The notes under the pieces were generated by a model, which saw nothing but the letters and a program-made list of their open reading frames with translations, ran no database searches and was not told where the DNA came from. Both the position numbers and the translations under genes were made by a program. From B4-G1 sp964393895 (GTDB lineage Bacteria; Chloroflexota; Anaerolineae; B4-G1), in NCBI GenBank assembly GCA_964393895.1, contig CAYMWP010000021.1, forward strand, positions 1 to 43,750: DNA of 43,750 nucleotides, read 5' to 3'. How positions within the stretch are numbered: the stretch's first letter is position 1; the number at the start of each line of letters is the position of its first letter. This document shows, in pieces, positions 7,801 through 14,935 of this stretch.

Positions 7801-9086
7801 CTCAAGTTGTTGAACGCTCCCATACCGGCGTACTCGGCTTCGTTGCCCAACTCTTCCTCAATGCGCAGCAACTGGTTGTACTTGGCGACCCGGTCGGAGC
7901 GGCAGGGCGCGCCGGTCTTGATCTGGCCGGTGTTCAGCGCCACCGCCAGGTCGGCGATGGTGGCGTCCTCCGTCTCGCCCGAACGGTGGGAGACGACGAC
8001 CGTCCAGCCGGCCCGCTGCGCCAGTTGCACGGCGGCGATGGCCTCGGTGAGCGTCCCGATCTGGTTCACTTTGCACAGCAGCGAGTTGCAGGTCCGCAGG
8101 TCAATCCCTTTTTGCACCCGCTCGACGTTCGTCACCAGCAGATCGTCGCCCACGATCTGCACCCGGTCGCCCAGCCGCTTCATCATCAGCGTCCAACTGT
8201 CCCAGTCGTCCTCAGCCAGCCCGTCCTCGATGCTGATGATGGGGTATTTCTTCACCCAATCGGCGTAGAACTCGACCATCTCTGCGCCGCTGAGCGTGCG
8301 CCCCTCTTTCTTGAGGACGTACTTGCCGCCCTCAAAGAACTCGCTGGCGGCCGGGTCGAGCGCGATGTGGATCTGCTCGCCTGGCCTGTAGCCAGCCTTC
8401 TCGACCGCTTCCAGGATGAGTTCGATGGCTTCCTCGTTCGCCTTGAGACTGGGCGCAAAGCCCCCCTCGTCGCCGACGCCGGTGGAGTACCCCTTGGCCT
8501 TGAGCACCCCCTTGAGTGCGTGATAGACCTCGCTGCCCCAGCGCAGCGCCTCGGCAAAGGTCGGCGCGCCCACTGGCATGACCATAAATTCTTGCAGGTC
8601 GGGCCCGTCCAGCGCGTGCTTGCCGCCGTTGAGAATGTTCATCATTGGCACCGGCAGCACGTGGGCGTACACACCGCCGACGTGGTTGTACAGTGGGGTC
8701 TGGAGCGCGTTGGCCGCCGCGTGGGCCACGGCCAGTGAGACGCCCAGGATAGCGTTGGCCCCCAGCTTTCCCTTGTTGGGCGTGCCGTCCAGTTCCAGCA
8801 GACGGGCGTCAATGCCGGCCTGGTCGGTGGCGTCCCAGCCGAACAGTTCGTCGGCGATGATCTCGTTGACGTTGGCGACCGCCTGCAATACACCTTTGCC
8901 GCTGTAGCGACTCTCGTCGCCGTCACGCATCTCCAAAGCCTCGTGGAGGCCGGTGGAGGCCCCGGCTGGGACGGCCGCCCGTCCCCAGGCCCCGCCCATC
9001 AGTATGACCTCCACCTCGACGGTGGGGTTGCCGCGCGAATCCAGAATCTCGCGGGCGGTAATGAATTCAATATCGGTTTCGATCAT
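7791..9086 (-). CDS. eno: Enolase
   Basis: 431 aa, the usual length for 2-phosphoglycerate dehydratase. The N-terminal AREILDSRGNPTVEVEV is followed by AAVPAGASTG. Catalytic and metal-ligand motifs are all present: GDEGGFAP, SIEDGLAEDDWDSW, QIVGDDLLVTN, LLCKVNQIGT (catalytic lysine) and VVSHRSGETED. GGAGGA lies ahead of the ATG. It sits between a BioD-like/DRTGG protein and pyruvate kinase, so two consecutive lower-glycolysis steps are co-expressed. Confidence 0.98.
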   Translation of the reverse strand: MIETDIEFITAREILDSRGNPTVEVEVILMGGAWGRAAVPAGASTGLHEALEMRDGDESRYSGKGVLQAVANVNEIIADELFGWDATDQAGIDARLLELDGTPNKGKLGANAILGVSLAVAHAAANALQTPLYNHVGGVYAHVLPVPMMNILNGGKHALDGPDLQEFMVMPVGAPTFAEALRWGSEVYHALKGVLKAKGYSTGVGDEGGFAPSLKANEEAIELILEAVEKAGYRPGEQIHIALDPAASEFFEGGKYVLKKEGRTLSGAEMVEFYADWVKKYPIISIEDGLAEDDWDSWTLMMKRLGDRVQIVGDDLLVTNVERVQKGIDLRTCNSLLCKVNQIGTLTEAIAAVQLAQRAGWTVVVSHRSGETEDATIADLAVALNTGQIKTGAPCRSDRVAKYNQLLRIEEELGNEAEYAGMGAFNNLRRP

Positions 9087-9112
9087 TGTCTTTCCTCCGT
9101 TATTCTGTTTTA

Positions 9113-10186
9113 CTATAGCCCCATTTCCTTATAGAGCCGCTCAAAGTCAAAGTGCTCGGCCAGCAGCGCCTCGAACTGCTCCAACTTGGCCGATTGGCCC
9201 AACCGCGTCTTGCCGAACACTCGTTCGATGGCTTCCACCGTTTCCATCGTGTTGCCGCGTACCAGCAGCACCGGAATACCGATCTCCTCGGCGCGGCGCA
9301 GCACCTCCGGCACGGGGCGCAGATGACCTGTCAAAACCATACACTTGGTCGCCGTCTCCAGCGCCACCAGTTGGATGTCGGCCCGGTCGCCGCCGGTGAT
9401 GATCGCCTTGCTCCCCGATATGCGCCGGATGCGGGGCAGCGCCTGCTCTGCGCTCATAGCTCCGACCACCAGGTTCTCGATCAGCACGTCCCGTTTCTCC
9501 GGCAGGGCCAGGAACTCGCCCTTGAGCACGTTGGCCAGTTCTCCAACGCTGATGGCCCGCAGTTGCTCCCGCAGGGGTAGAGTGCCAAACACCCGGATCC
9601 CCTGCTTTTCCAGGCAAGGATTGCACACCTGCTCGGCTAGTTTATGTTCCTTTGTCGGTACGCTGTTGATGAGCGCGCCCAACATCCGATCCCCCAATTG
9701 AAGGTGTGCTGCCACACAATCGTCCCCCTGGCTCACCCGGTCGCGGTAGCGAACGATGACCAGGGCCGGCGTGTCCAGTGCATCCGTCACCATAGTAGGC
9801 CCCAGGCCGAGGCTGATCCCCTCCCGCAAGGAGGCCCCGCCCTCCAGCAGGATGACGTCCTTGCCCGGGACGATGCGCTCGTAAGCCGCTTTTACCTCCG
9901 CCATTAGGTCGCGCTCGGCACAGCCACAGCGCATTTCCTGGGCCAGCTTGGGAGTAAGGACGACACCCACCAGGTCTTGGGGGGATTCTTTCAGCTCCAG
10001 TTTGCGCCGCACAAAGTCGGCATCCTCGTCCAGCGCCCGACCGGGAGTCGGTTCCCACGGCTGGGTAGAGAGGGGTTTAAAGTAGCCGACGTTGTACCCT
10101 TTCCTCTTCAATCGTCGCCCCAACGCCAGGCAGACGGCGGTCTTGCCAGAAAATCTCTCGATAGAAGTGATGTACAAAGCCTTCAC
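9113..10186 (-). CDS. BioD-like P-loop protein with DRTGG domain (phosphotransacetylase N-terminal type)
   Basis: 357 aa. The N-terminal dethiobiotin-synthetase-like P-loop domain (SIERFSGKTAVCLALG) is followed by a DRTGG domain at about residues 215-320, including MSAEQALPRIR and AIITGGDRADI. This is the architecture found at the N-terminus of some phosphate acetyltransferases, but the catalytic PTA domain is absent. The start is GTG with AAGGAG six bases upstream. Its place between an acetate-forming CoA ligase and enolase suggests a regulatory or sensing role in acetyl-CoA metabolism. That is inference. Confidence 0.75.
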   Translation of the reverse strand: MKALYITSIERFSGKTAVCLALGRRLKRKGYNVGYFKPLSTQPWEPTPGRALDEDADFVRRKLELKESPQDLVGVVLTPKLAQEMRCGCAERDLMAEVKAAYERIVPGKDVILLEGGASLREGISLGLGPTMVTDALDTPALVIVRYRDRVSQGDDCVAAHLQLGDRMLGALINSVPTKEHKLAEQVCNPCLEKQGIRVFGTLPLREQLRAISVGELANVLKGEFLALPEKRDVLIENLVVGAMSAEQALPRIRRISGSKAIITGGDRADIQLVALETATKCMVLTGHLRPVPEVLRRAEEIGIPVLLVRGNTMETVEAIERVFGKTRLGQSAKLEQFEALLAEHFDFERLYKEMGL

Positions 10187-10220
10187 GCTGAACTCCTTTT
10201 TATGACTGTTTTCACAAACA

Positions 10221-10391
10221 CTAGCCGAATTTGTAAAGCCCTGAAAGATTACCCGTCAACGCCTCCAGAAGAGTGTCATCCAGATTTTCTGCCAGCCAGT
10301 TGATGCGTTTAACAATGCGACGCCCTGTGGTGGATTGGTCGAGGTCGGCCAACTCACGGGCAGCCGAATCCAGAATGTGAACGCGGTACAT
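10221..10391 (-). pseudogene. RelE/ParE-family toxin, C-terminally truncated
   Basis: 56 aa: MYRVHILDSAARELADLD followed by a helix with RRIVKRINWLAENLDD and then LTGNLSGLYKFG and a stop. In the family this last stretch continues through GLYK(F/L)RVGDYRVIY to about 90 aa, so roughly the last 30 residues, which hold catalytic residues of RelE-type RNases, are gone. The start is five bases after the antitoxin stop, the usual pair spacing. It was too short for a simple ORF scan. It is probably inactive. Confidence 0.65.
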
Positions 10392-10396
10392 TGTAA

Positions 10397-10594
10397 TTAT
10401 CCTAGTCCCAGTTGTTGCGCCACTTTTTCCAACGGTTGTCCCCGCTCGCCTGCTTCGACTATTTGTCTCTGGCGCAAGAGCCTGTCTATCACGCTTTTTC
10501 TGATTTTCGATGCCTCGTCAGGGTCGCCTAGTATTTCTAGCAGCTTTTGCTCAACAGAGGCTTCAATTAGGTGCGCGAATTCCTCTCTGGTCAT
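10397..10594 (-). CDS. Putative antitoxin partner of a RelE-type toxin
   Basis: 65 aa, charged and helical (MTREEFAHLIEASVEQKLLE). It contains a short element, DRLLRQRQIVEAGERGQPLEKVAQQLGL, that looks like part of a helix-turn-helix or dimerisation region. Identification rests mainly on its position: it starts 21 bases after the acetyl-CoA synthetase stop and ends five bases before the RelE-like start. It shares the operon's transcription. With the toxin truncated, this would be an orphan antitoxin. Confidence 0.55.
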   Translation of the reverse strand: MTREEFAHLIEASVEQKLLEILGDPDEASKIRKSVIDRLLRQRQIVEAGERGQPLEKVAQQLGLG

Positions 10595-10615
10595 TTGAGC
10601 AACTGTATCGTTCTC

Positions 10616-12709
10616 CTATGGAGCTAACACCAATCGCATATCAATCGCCATCGCCCCGCGCCCCTCTTCAAAGACCATCAGGGGGTTGATGTCCAATTCC
10701 ACGATCTCGGGAAAGTCGGTCACCAACTGGCTGATGCGTAGCAACGCGTCCACCATGGCCTCGTGATCGGCCGGCGGCTCGCCCCGCACGCCCTCCAGCA
10801 GGGGGTAGGCCCGAATCTCGCGGATCATCTCGTCCGCTTCCTGGCGGCTGAAAGGGGCTACGCGGAAGGTGACGTCCTTCAGAGCCTCCACGTAGATGCC
10901 GCCCAGCCCAAAGGCAACCAGCGGCCCAAACTGCGGGTCGCGGCTCATGCCCAGCAACACCTCTCTGCCACCCGACACCATCTGCTGCACCTGGCAGCCC
11001 CAGATGTTCGCGTCCGGCACGTACCGCCCGGCCCGGTAGACCATCAGATCGAACGCATCCCGCACGTCGTCGGGCGAGCGCAGGTTCAGCTTGACGCCGC
11101 CCACGTCCGTCTTGTGCAGGATGTCGGGCGACGCTATCTTTATCACCACGGGATAGCCCATCTCGTCCGCGATCTTTATCGCATCCTCCGGCGTCTCTGC
11201 CAGGTGGGATTGAGGGACGGTGAATCCGTAGGCTTCCAGCACTGTCCACGCCTCGGCGTCGCCGATAGAGACGCGCCCTTCCGAGCGCACGCGGTCGAAC
11301 AACTCGCGCACGAGCGGGATGCAGGTGGAGCACGACTCCGGCTCAAAGATAGGCCGCTCTCGCTCGCGCCGATAGTCGCGCATTGCCGCCAGCGCCCCAG
11401 CCGCCCGCTCGGGGAAGGGATAGTTGGGCACGCCGTGTTGCCACAACAGGTCAACCCCGGCCTCGATGCGCGCTTTCCCCATAAAGCAGCCCAGGACGGG
11501 TTTGTCCGATCCCTGCGCCATGCGGCCAACGGCGCGGGCGGTCTGCTCGATCTCGGTCATCGCCTGGGGCGTGACGATCACGATCAGCCCGTCTACTTTT
11601 GGGTCGTCCAGCACCAGGCGAATGGCGTGCTCGTACCGGTCGGCCAGTGCATCTCCCAGCACGTCCACCGGGTTGGCGGCGCTGGCTGCGCCCGGCAGAT
11701 AGTCGGTCAGCGCCTTGACCGTCTCGTGGCTCAGGCGGGGGATCTCTAGCCCGGCGTGCTCCAGCGCGTCGGTAGCCAGGATGCCCGGCCCGCCGGCGTT
11801 GGTGACGATGCCGATGCGGTTTCCCTGCAATAGCGGCTGGTAGGCAAAGGCGCGGGCGCAATCGAAGAGCGCCTCCATCGAGGTGGCGCGGATGACGCCC
11901 GCCTGCCGGAAGGCCGCTTTGTAAGCCGCTTCGGAACCGGCCAGACTGCCCGTGTGCGACGACACCGCCCGCGAGCCTGACTTGGTCACGCCGGACTTGA
12001 TCGCCACCACCGGCTTATCCCGCGTCACCTGGCGCGCCACCTGGATGAACTTTTGTCCGTCGGGGACCCCCTCGACGTAGATGAGGATCACCCGCGAGTC
12101 CGAGTCGCTGCCCCAGGCCTCCAGCAGGTCAATCTCGCTCACGTCCGCCTTGTTGCCCAGGCTGACGAACTTGGAAAAGCCGATGCGCCCGGCCATCGCT
12201 ATATCCAGCACGGCCGTGCCCAGCGCCCCCGATTGGGACATAAAGGCGATTGGCCCGCCGGGCGGCATGCCGGCGGCAAAGGTTGCGTTGAGTGGGGTGG
12301 TGGTATCAATCACGCCCAGGCAATTGGGGCCGATGAGGCGCAGGTCGTACTGGCGGGCGATCTCGATCAGCTCCCGCTCCCGCTCCAGCCCCTCCCGCCC
12401 GGCCTCGCGGAAGCCAGCGCTGATGACGACGACGGCCGGGATGCCTTTCTGCCCGCACTCTTCCAGCACGGCCGGCACAAAGCGATAGGGGATGACGACC
12501 ACCGCCAGGTCTACCGGACCGGGAATATCGAGCACCGAAGGGTAGGCTTTCAGGCCGAGAATCTCGTCGGCCTGGGGGTTGACCGGGTAGAGGCGGCCCT
12601 CGTAGCCCCCCTCTTGGAGATTCGCCAGGACGGAGTAGCCCAGCTTTTCTGGCTCGCGGGAAGCGCCGATGATGGCGACGGATTGGGGGCGGAAAAAGGT
12701 ATCAAGCAT
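10616..12709 (-). CDS. Acetate/acyl-CoA ligase (ADP-forming), fused alpha-beta
   Basis: 697 aa. The alpha part comes first: a CoA-binding Rossmann domain (SVAIIGASREPEKLGYSVLANL), a succinyl-CoA-ligase-like flavodoxin domain (GPNCLGVID, FMSQSGALGT) and the phosphohistidine region (VSSHTGSLAGSEAAY). The beta ATP-grasp domain follows from about residue 470 (AYGFTVPQ, GYPVVIKIASPDILHKTDVGGV, ELDINPL). It makes ATP from acetyl-CoA or acyl-CoA, a typical acetate-fermentation step. The start at 12709 is chosen by homology; the ribosome binding site (GAGG) is modest. It heads the operon with the TA pair, DRTGG protein, enolase and pyruvate kinase. Confidence 0.93.
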   Translation of the reverse strand: MLDTFFRPQSVAIIGASREPEKLGYSVLANLQEGGYEGRLYPVNPQADEILGLKAYPSVLDIPGPVDLAVVVIPYRFVPAVLEECGQKGIPAVVVISAGFREAGREGLERERELIEIARQYDLRLIGPNCLGVIDTTTPLNATFAAGMPPGGPIAFMSQSGALGTAVLDIAMAGRIGFSKFVSLGNKADVSEIDLLEAWGSDSDSRVILIYVEGVPDGQKFIQVARQVTRDKPVVAIKSGVTKSGSRAVSSHTGSLAGSEAAYKAAFRQAGVIRATSMEALFDCARAFAYQPLLQGNRIGIVTNAGGPGILATDALEHAGLEIPRLSHETVKALTDYLPGAASAANPVDVLGDALADRYEHAIRLVLDDPKVDGLIVIVTPQAMTEIEQTARAVGRMAQGSDKPVLGCFMGKARIEAGVDLLWQHGVPNYPFPERAAGALAAMRDYRRERERPIFEPESCSTCIPLVRELFDRVRSEGRVSIGDAEAWTVLEAYGFTVPQSHLAETPEDAIKIADEMGYPVVIKIASPDILHKTDVGGVKLNLRSPDDVRDAFDLMVYRAGRYVPDANIWGCQVQQMVSGGREVLLGMSRDPQFGPLVAFGLGGIYVEALKDVTFRVAPFSRQEADEMIREIRAYPLLEGVRGEPPADHEAMVDALLRISQLVTDFPEIVELDINPLMVFEEGRGAMAIDMRLVLAP

Positions 12710-12756
12710 AAAGGGCCTCGTGTGGAGAGGTATGTACGAGCAGTCTTCTGATCCCA

Positions 12757-12785
12757 ATGGTACACGAAAAGGGAGGTTTTGACAA
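12757..12785 (-). promoter_or_regulatory. Sigma-70-type promoter for the acetyl-CoA synthetase operon
   Basis: On the minus strand TTGTCA (12780-12785), a 17-base spacer and TACCAT (12757-12762). It lies about 50 bases ahead of the ATG at 12709. The -35 box and the spacing are good; the -10 box is weak. Confidence 0.45.
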
Positions 12786-12967
12786 GCATCGGCAGTCAGC
12801 GACTATCGAGAATGGGAAATTTGTGGTAAGATAAACGCGGTCTGGTTCAGGGCTGGGGACGGTTGTTGGTGGCTCGCTTGCAGAACGCGGATCGGCAGGA
12901 TGACGGATCACGATCACGATCACGTTTCACGCTTGACGTTTTACGCATTTTGTTTCAGGAGGTTACT

Positions 12968-14125
12968 ATGACCACCAAAGTATACGATACCATCATCGTC
13001 GGCGCGGGGAGCACTGGATTGCCGGCCGCCTTCTACATGGCCCAGGCCGGGCTAAAACCGCTGGTGATTGACCAGTTCGCCAGCCCCGGCCAAGGCTCCA
13101 ACAAGGCCGCCATCGGCGGCATCCGCGCCACCCACTCCGCCCCCTCCAAGATCAACCTCTGCCTCAAGTCGCTAGAGATATTCTCTACCTGGCAAGAGAC
13201 CTACGGGGACGACATCGAGTGGTACCAGGGTGGCTACTCCTTCGTCGCCTATGGGGAGCGGGAGGAGCGTATTCTGAAAGAGTTGTTAAAGATTCAGCAG
13301 GGGTACGGGCTGGACATTCGCTGGCTGGAGCGGGACGACATTCTGGAGATGATCCCGGCCCTGAACAGCGATGGTATCATCGGCGGCACCTATTCGCCGG
13401 GAGATGGATCGGCCTCGCCGCTGTTGACCGCGCACGCCTTTTATACCCGGGCGAAGGAGCGCGGCGCCGAGTTTCGCTTCCGCGAGCGGGTCACCGGCAT
13501 TATCCGCCGCCGGGGAAAGGTGGTGGGCGTGCGCACCGACCAGGGCGGCTATGCCACCGAGACGGTCATCAACGCGGCCGGTCCCTGGGCGCGAGCGTTG
13601 GCCCAGATGGCCGGGTTGGACGTGCCTGTGACGCCGGATAGCCACGAGGGTGGTATCACCGAGCCGGTGGCTCGCTTTGTGGAGCCGATGGTGGTGGACA
13701 TCCGTCCCGCCGCAGGTTCCAAGAACTATTACTTTTACCAGCATGCGACCGGCGCTGTTGTCTTTTGCATCACGCCGGAGCCGCCCATCGTCGGCACCGA
13801 CCGGCGCGAGACCTCGGTCTTTTTGCCGATGGTCGCCCGGCGCATGGTGGACCTGATGCCCAAGTTGGCAAACGTCAAGGTGCGCCGCACCTGGCGCGGT
13901 CTCTACCCCATGACGCCCGACGGCTTTCCCATCGTGGGGCGGGCGCGGGAGTTGGAGGGGTACGTCTACGCCGTCGGTATGTGCGGGCAGGGGTACATGC
14001 TGGGGCCGGGCCTGGGGGTTCTGCTGGCTTCACTGGTGCAGGATGATCTGACGCCAGAGGATGAGGCGATTCTTGAGGAACTGAGTCCGTACCGCGAGTT
14101 TGGCGGGGAAGAAAAGCTAAAGTAG
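12968..14125 (+). CDS. FAD-dependent oxidoreductase, sarcosine oxidase beta/DadA type
   Basis: 385 aa. The dinucleotide-binding motif DTIIVGAGSTGLPAA is at the N-terminus, followed by the FAD-associated GGIRATHS. A second FAD contact, VINAAGPWA, lies near residue 200, and the C-terminal motif is RGLYPMTPDGFPIVG. This family oxidises secondary or tertiary amino groups of amino acids such as sarcosine, D-amino acids and glycine derivatives. The start at 12968 follows CAGGAGGT; the frame upstream to 12863 is non-homologous. Downstream ornithine-cyclodeaminase-like, SHMT and GcvT genes point to amino-acid/one-carbon degradation. Exact substrate is unknown. Confidence 0.88.
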   Translation: MTTKVYDTIIVGAGSTGLPAAFYMAQAGLKPLVIDQFASPGQGSNKAAIGGIRATHSAPSKINLCLKSLEIFSTWQETYGDDIEWYQGGYSFVAYGEREERILKELLKIQQGYGLDIRWLERDDILEMIPALNSDGIIGGTYSPGDGSASPLLTAHAFYTRAKERGAEFRFRERVTGIIRRRGKVVGVRTDQGGYATETVINAAGPWARALAQMAGLDVPVTPDSHEGGITEPVARFVEPMVVDIRPAAGSKNYYFYQHATGAVVFCITPEPPIVGTDRRETSVFLPMVARRMVDLMPKLANVKVRRTWRGLYPMTPDGFPIVGRARELEGYVYAVGMCGQGYMLGPGLGVLLASLVQDDLTPEDEAILEELSPYREFGGEEKLK

Positions 14126-14161
14126 CGTGGATCGTGGTACGCTGGATGGCGAGGGAACGGC

Positions 14162-14914
14162 ATGCCGGAAGAGCACGTGATCTCTCAAGAGTTCGGTAAG
14201 AGGTCTGATAAGTACGAGAAAGCCGAGTGGGTCAAGGACGACACGTTCTTGGAGGCGCTGGTGGCCTTTGGCGAGTTGAGGGGCGACGAGTGTGCCCTGG
14301 AGATAGGTATAGGCACGGGAAAGGTTGCCGCCAAGATGCGCCAACATACAGGTGCCCTCATCGGCGTAGACGTCTCCAAGCTGATGCTGAGTAGAGCGGA
14401 GCGATATCTACCCCGTCACCACTTACTGTGCTGCGAGATAGAGCGCCTTACCTCGTTGTTCCTGGACGAGGCCTTTGACCTGATCTACAACCGGGCCGTG
14501 CTGCATCACGTGGATATCCCGCGCATTCTCTCCTCGATGCGTACGCTGCTCAAACCCGGCGGCAAGCTCCTCGTTGCCGAGACCGTAGCCGTTGCGGAGG
14601 GAGATGAACCATTCCAACTCGCATTCGTCGAGTCCTTGCATACAGGGCACACCGAGTTTCCCACCGCCGATCGGCTGTTGGCAATAGTTGTGCAGGCGGG
14701 CTTCGAGCTCTGTAAACACCGGATCTGGCTTGAGCGCGCGTCTCTGCGTAACATCCTGACCTCGACTGACAAGAGCGAGAGGGAAAAAGCAGAGATATTC
14801 ACCATGTTCCACGAGGCACCTGAACAGACAAAGGACTGGTGGAACATGCAGTTTGAAGAGGACGACGTCCTTTTTGACAAAAACTGGGCTATGGTGCTGG
14901 CTGTGAAGGCTTGA
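14162..14914 (+). CDS. Class I SAM-dependent methyltransferase
   Basis: 250 aa. SAM motif I is LEIGIGTGKVA at about residue 43, the acidic loop is GVDVSKLML, motif II is FDLIYNRAVLHHV, and the post-motif is LLKPGGKLLVAET. This is the UbiE/MenG-like small-molecule fold with no nucleic-acid target-recognition domain. GCGAGGG precedes the ATG. The gene ends 22 bases before the nuclease-STAND gene and shares its somewhat less GC-rich, less biased codon use. It may therefore have arrived with that gene. Substrate unknown. Confidence 0.82.
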   Translation: MPEEHVISQEFGKRSDKYEKAEWVKDDTFLEALVAFGELRGDECALEIGIGTGKVAAKMRQHTGALIGVDVSKLMLSRAERYLPRHHLLCCEIERLTSLFLDEAFDLIYNRAVLHHVDIPRILSSMRTLLKPGGKLLVAETVAVAEGDEPFQLAFVESLHTGHTEFPTADRLLAIVVQAGFELCKHRIWLERASLRNILTSTDKSEREKAEIFTMFHEAPEQTKDWWNMQFEEDDVLFDKNWAMVLAVKA

Positions 14915-14935
14915 TTGTGCGTGAGGAGCGGAGCA

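Noticed and set aside
7746..8738. Long plus-strand open frame opposite enolase
   Set aside because: It is the antisense shadow of a complete, conserved enolase; high GC keeps such frames open.
12779..12830. TTGACA as a plus-strand promoter for the FAD oxidoreductase at 12968
   Set aside because: No acceptable -10 box at 16-18 bases. The same bases form a better minus-strand promoter.
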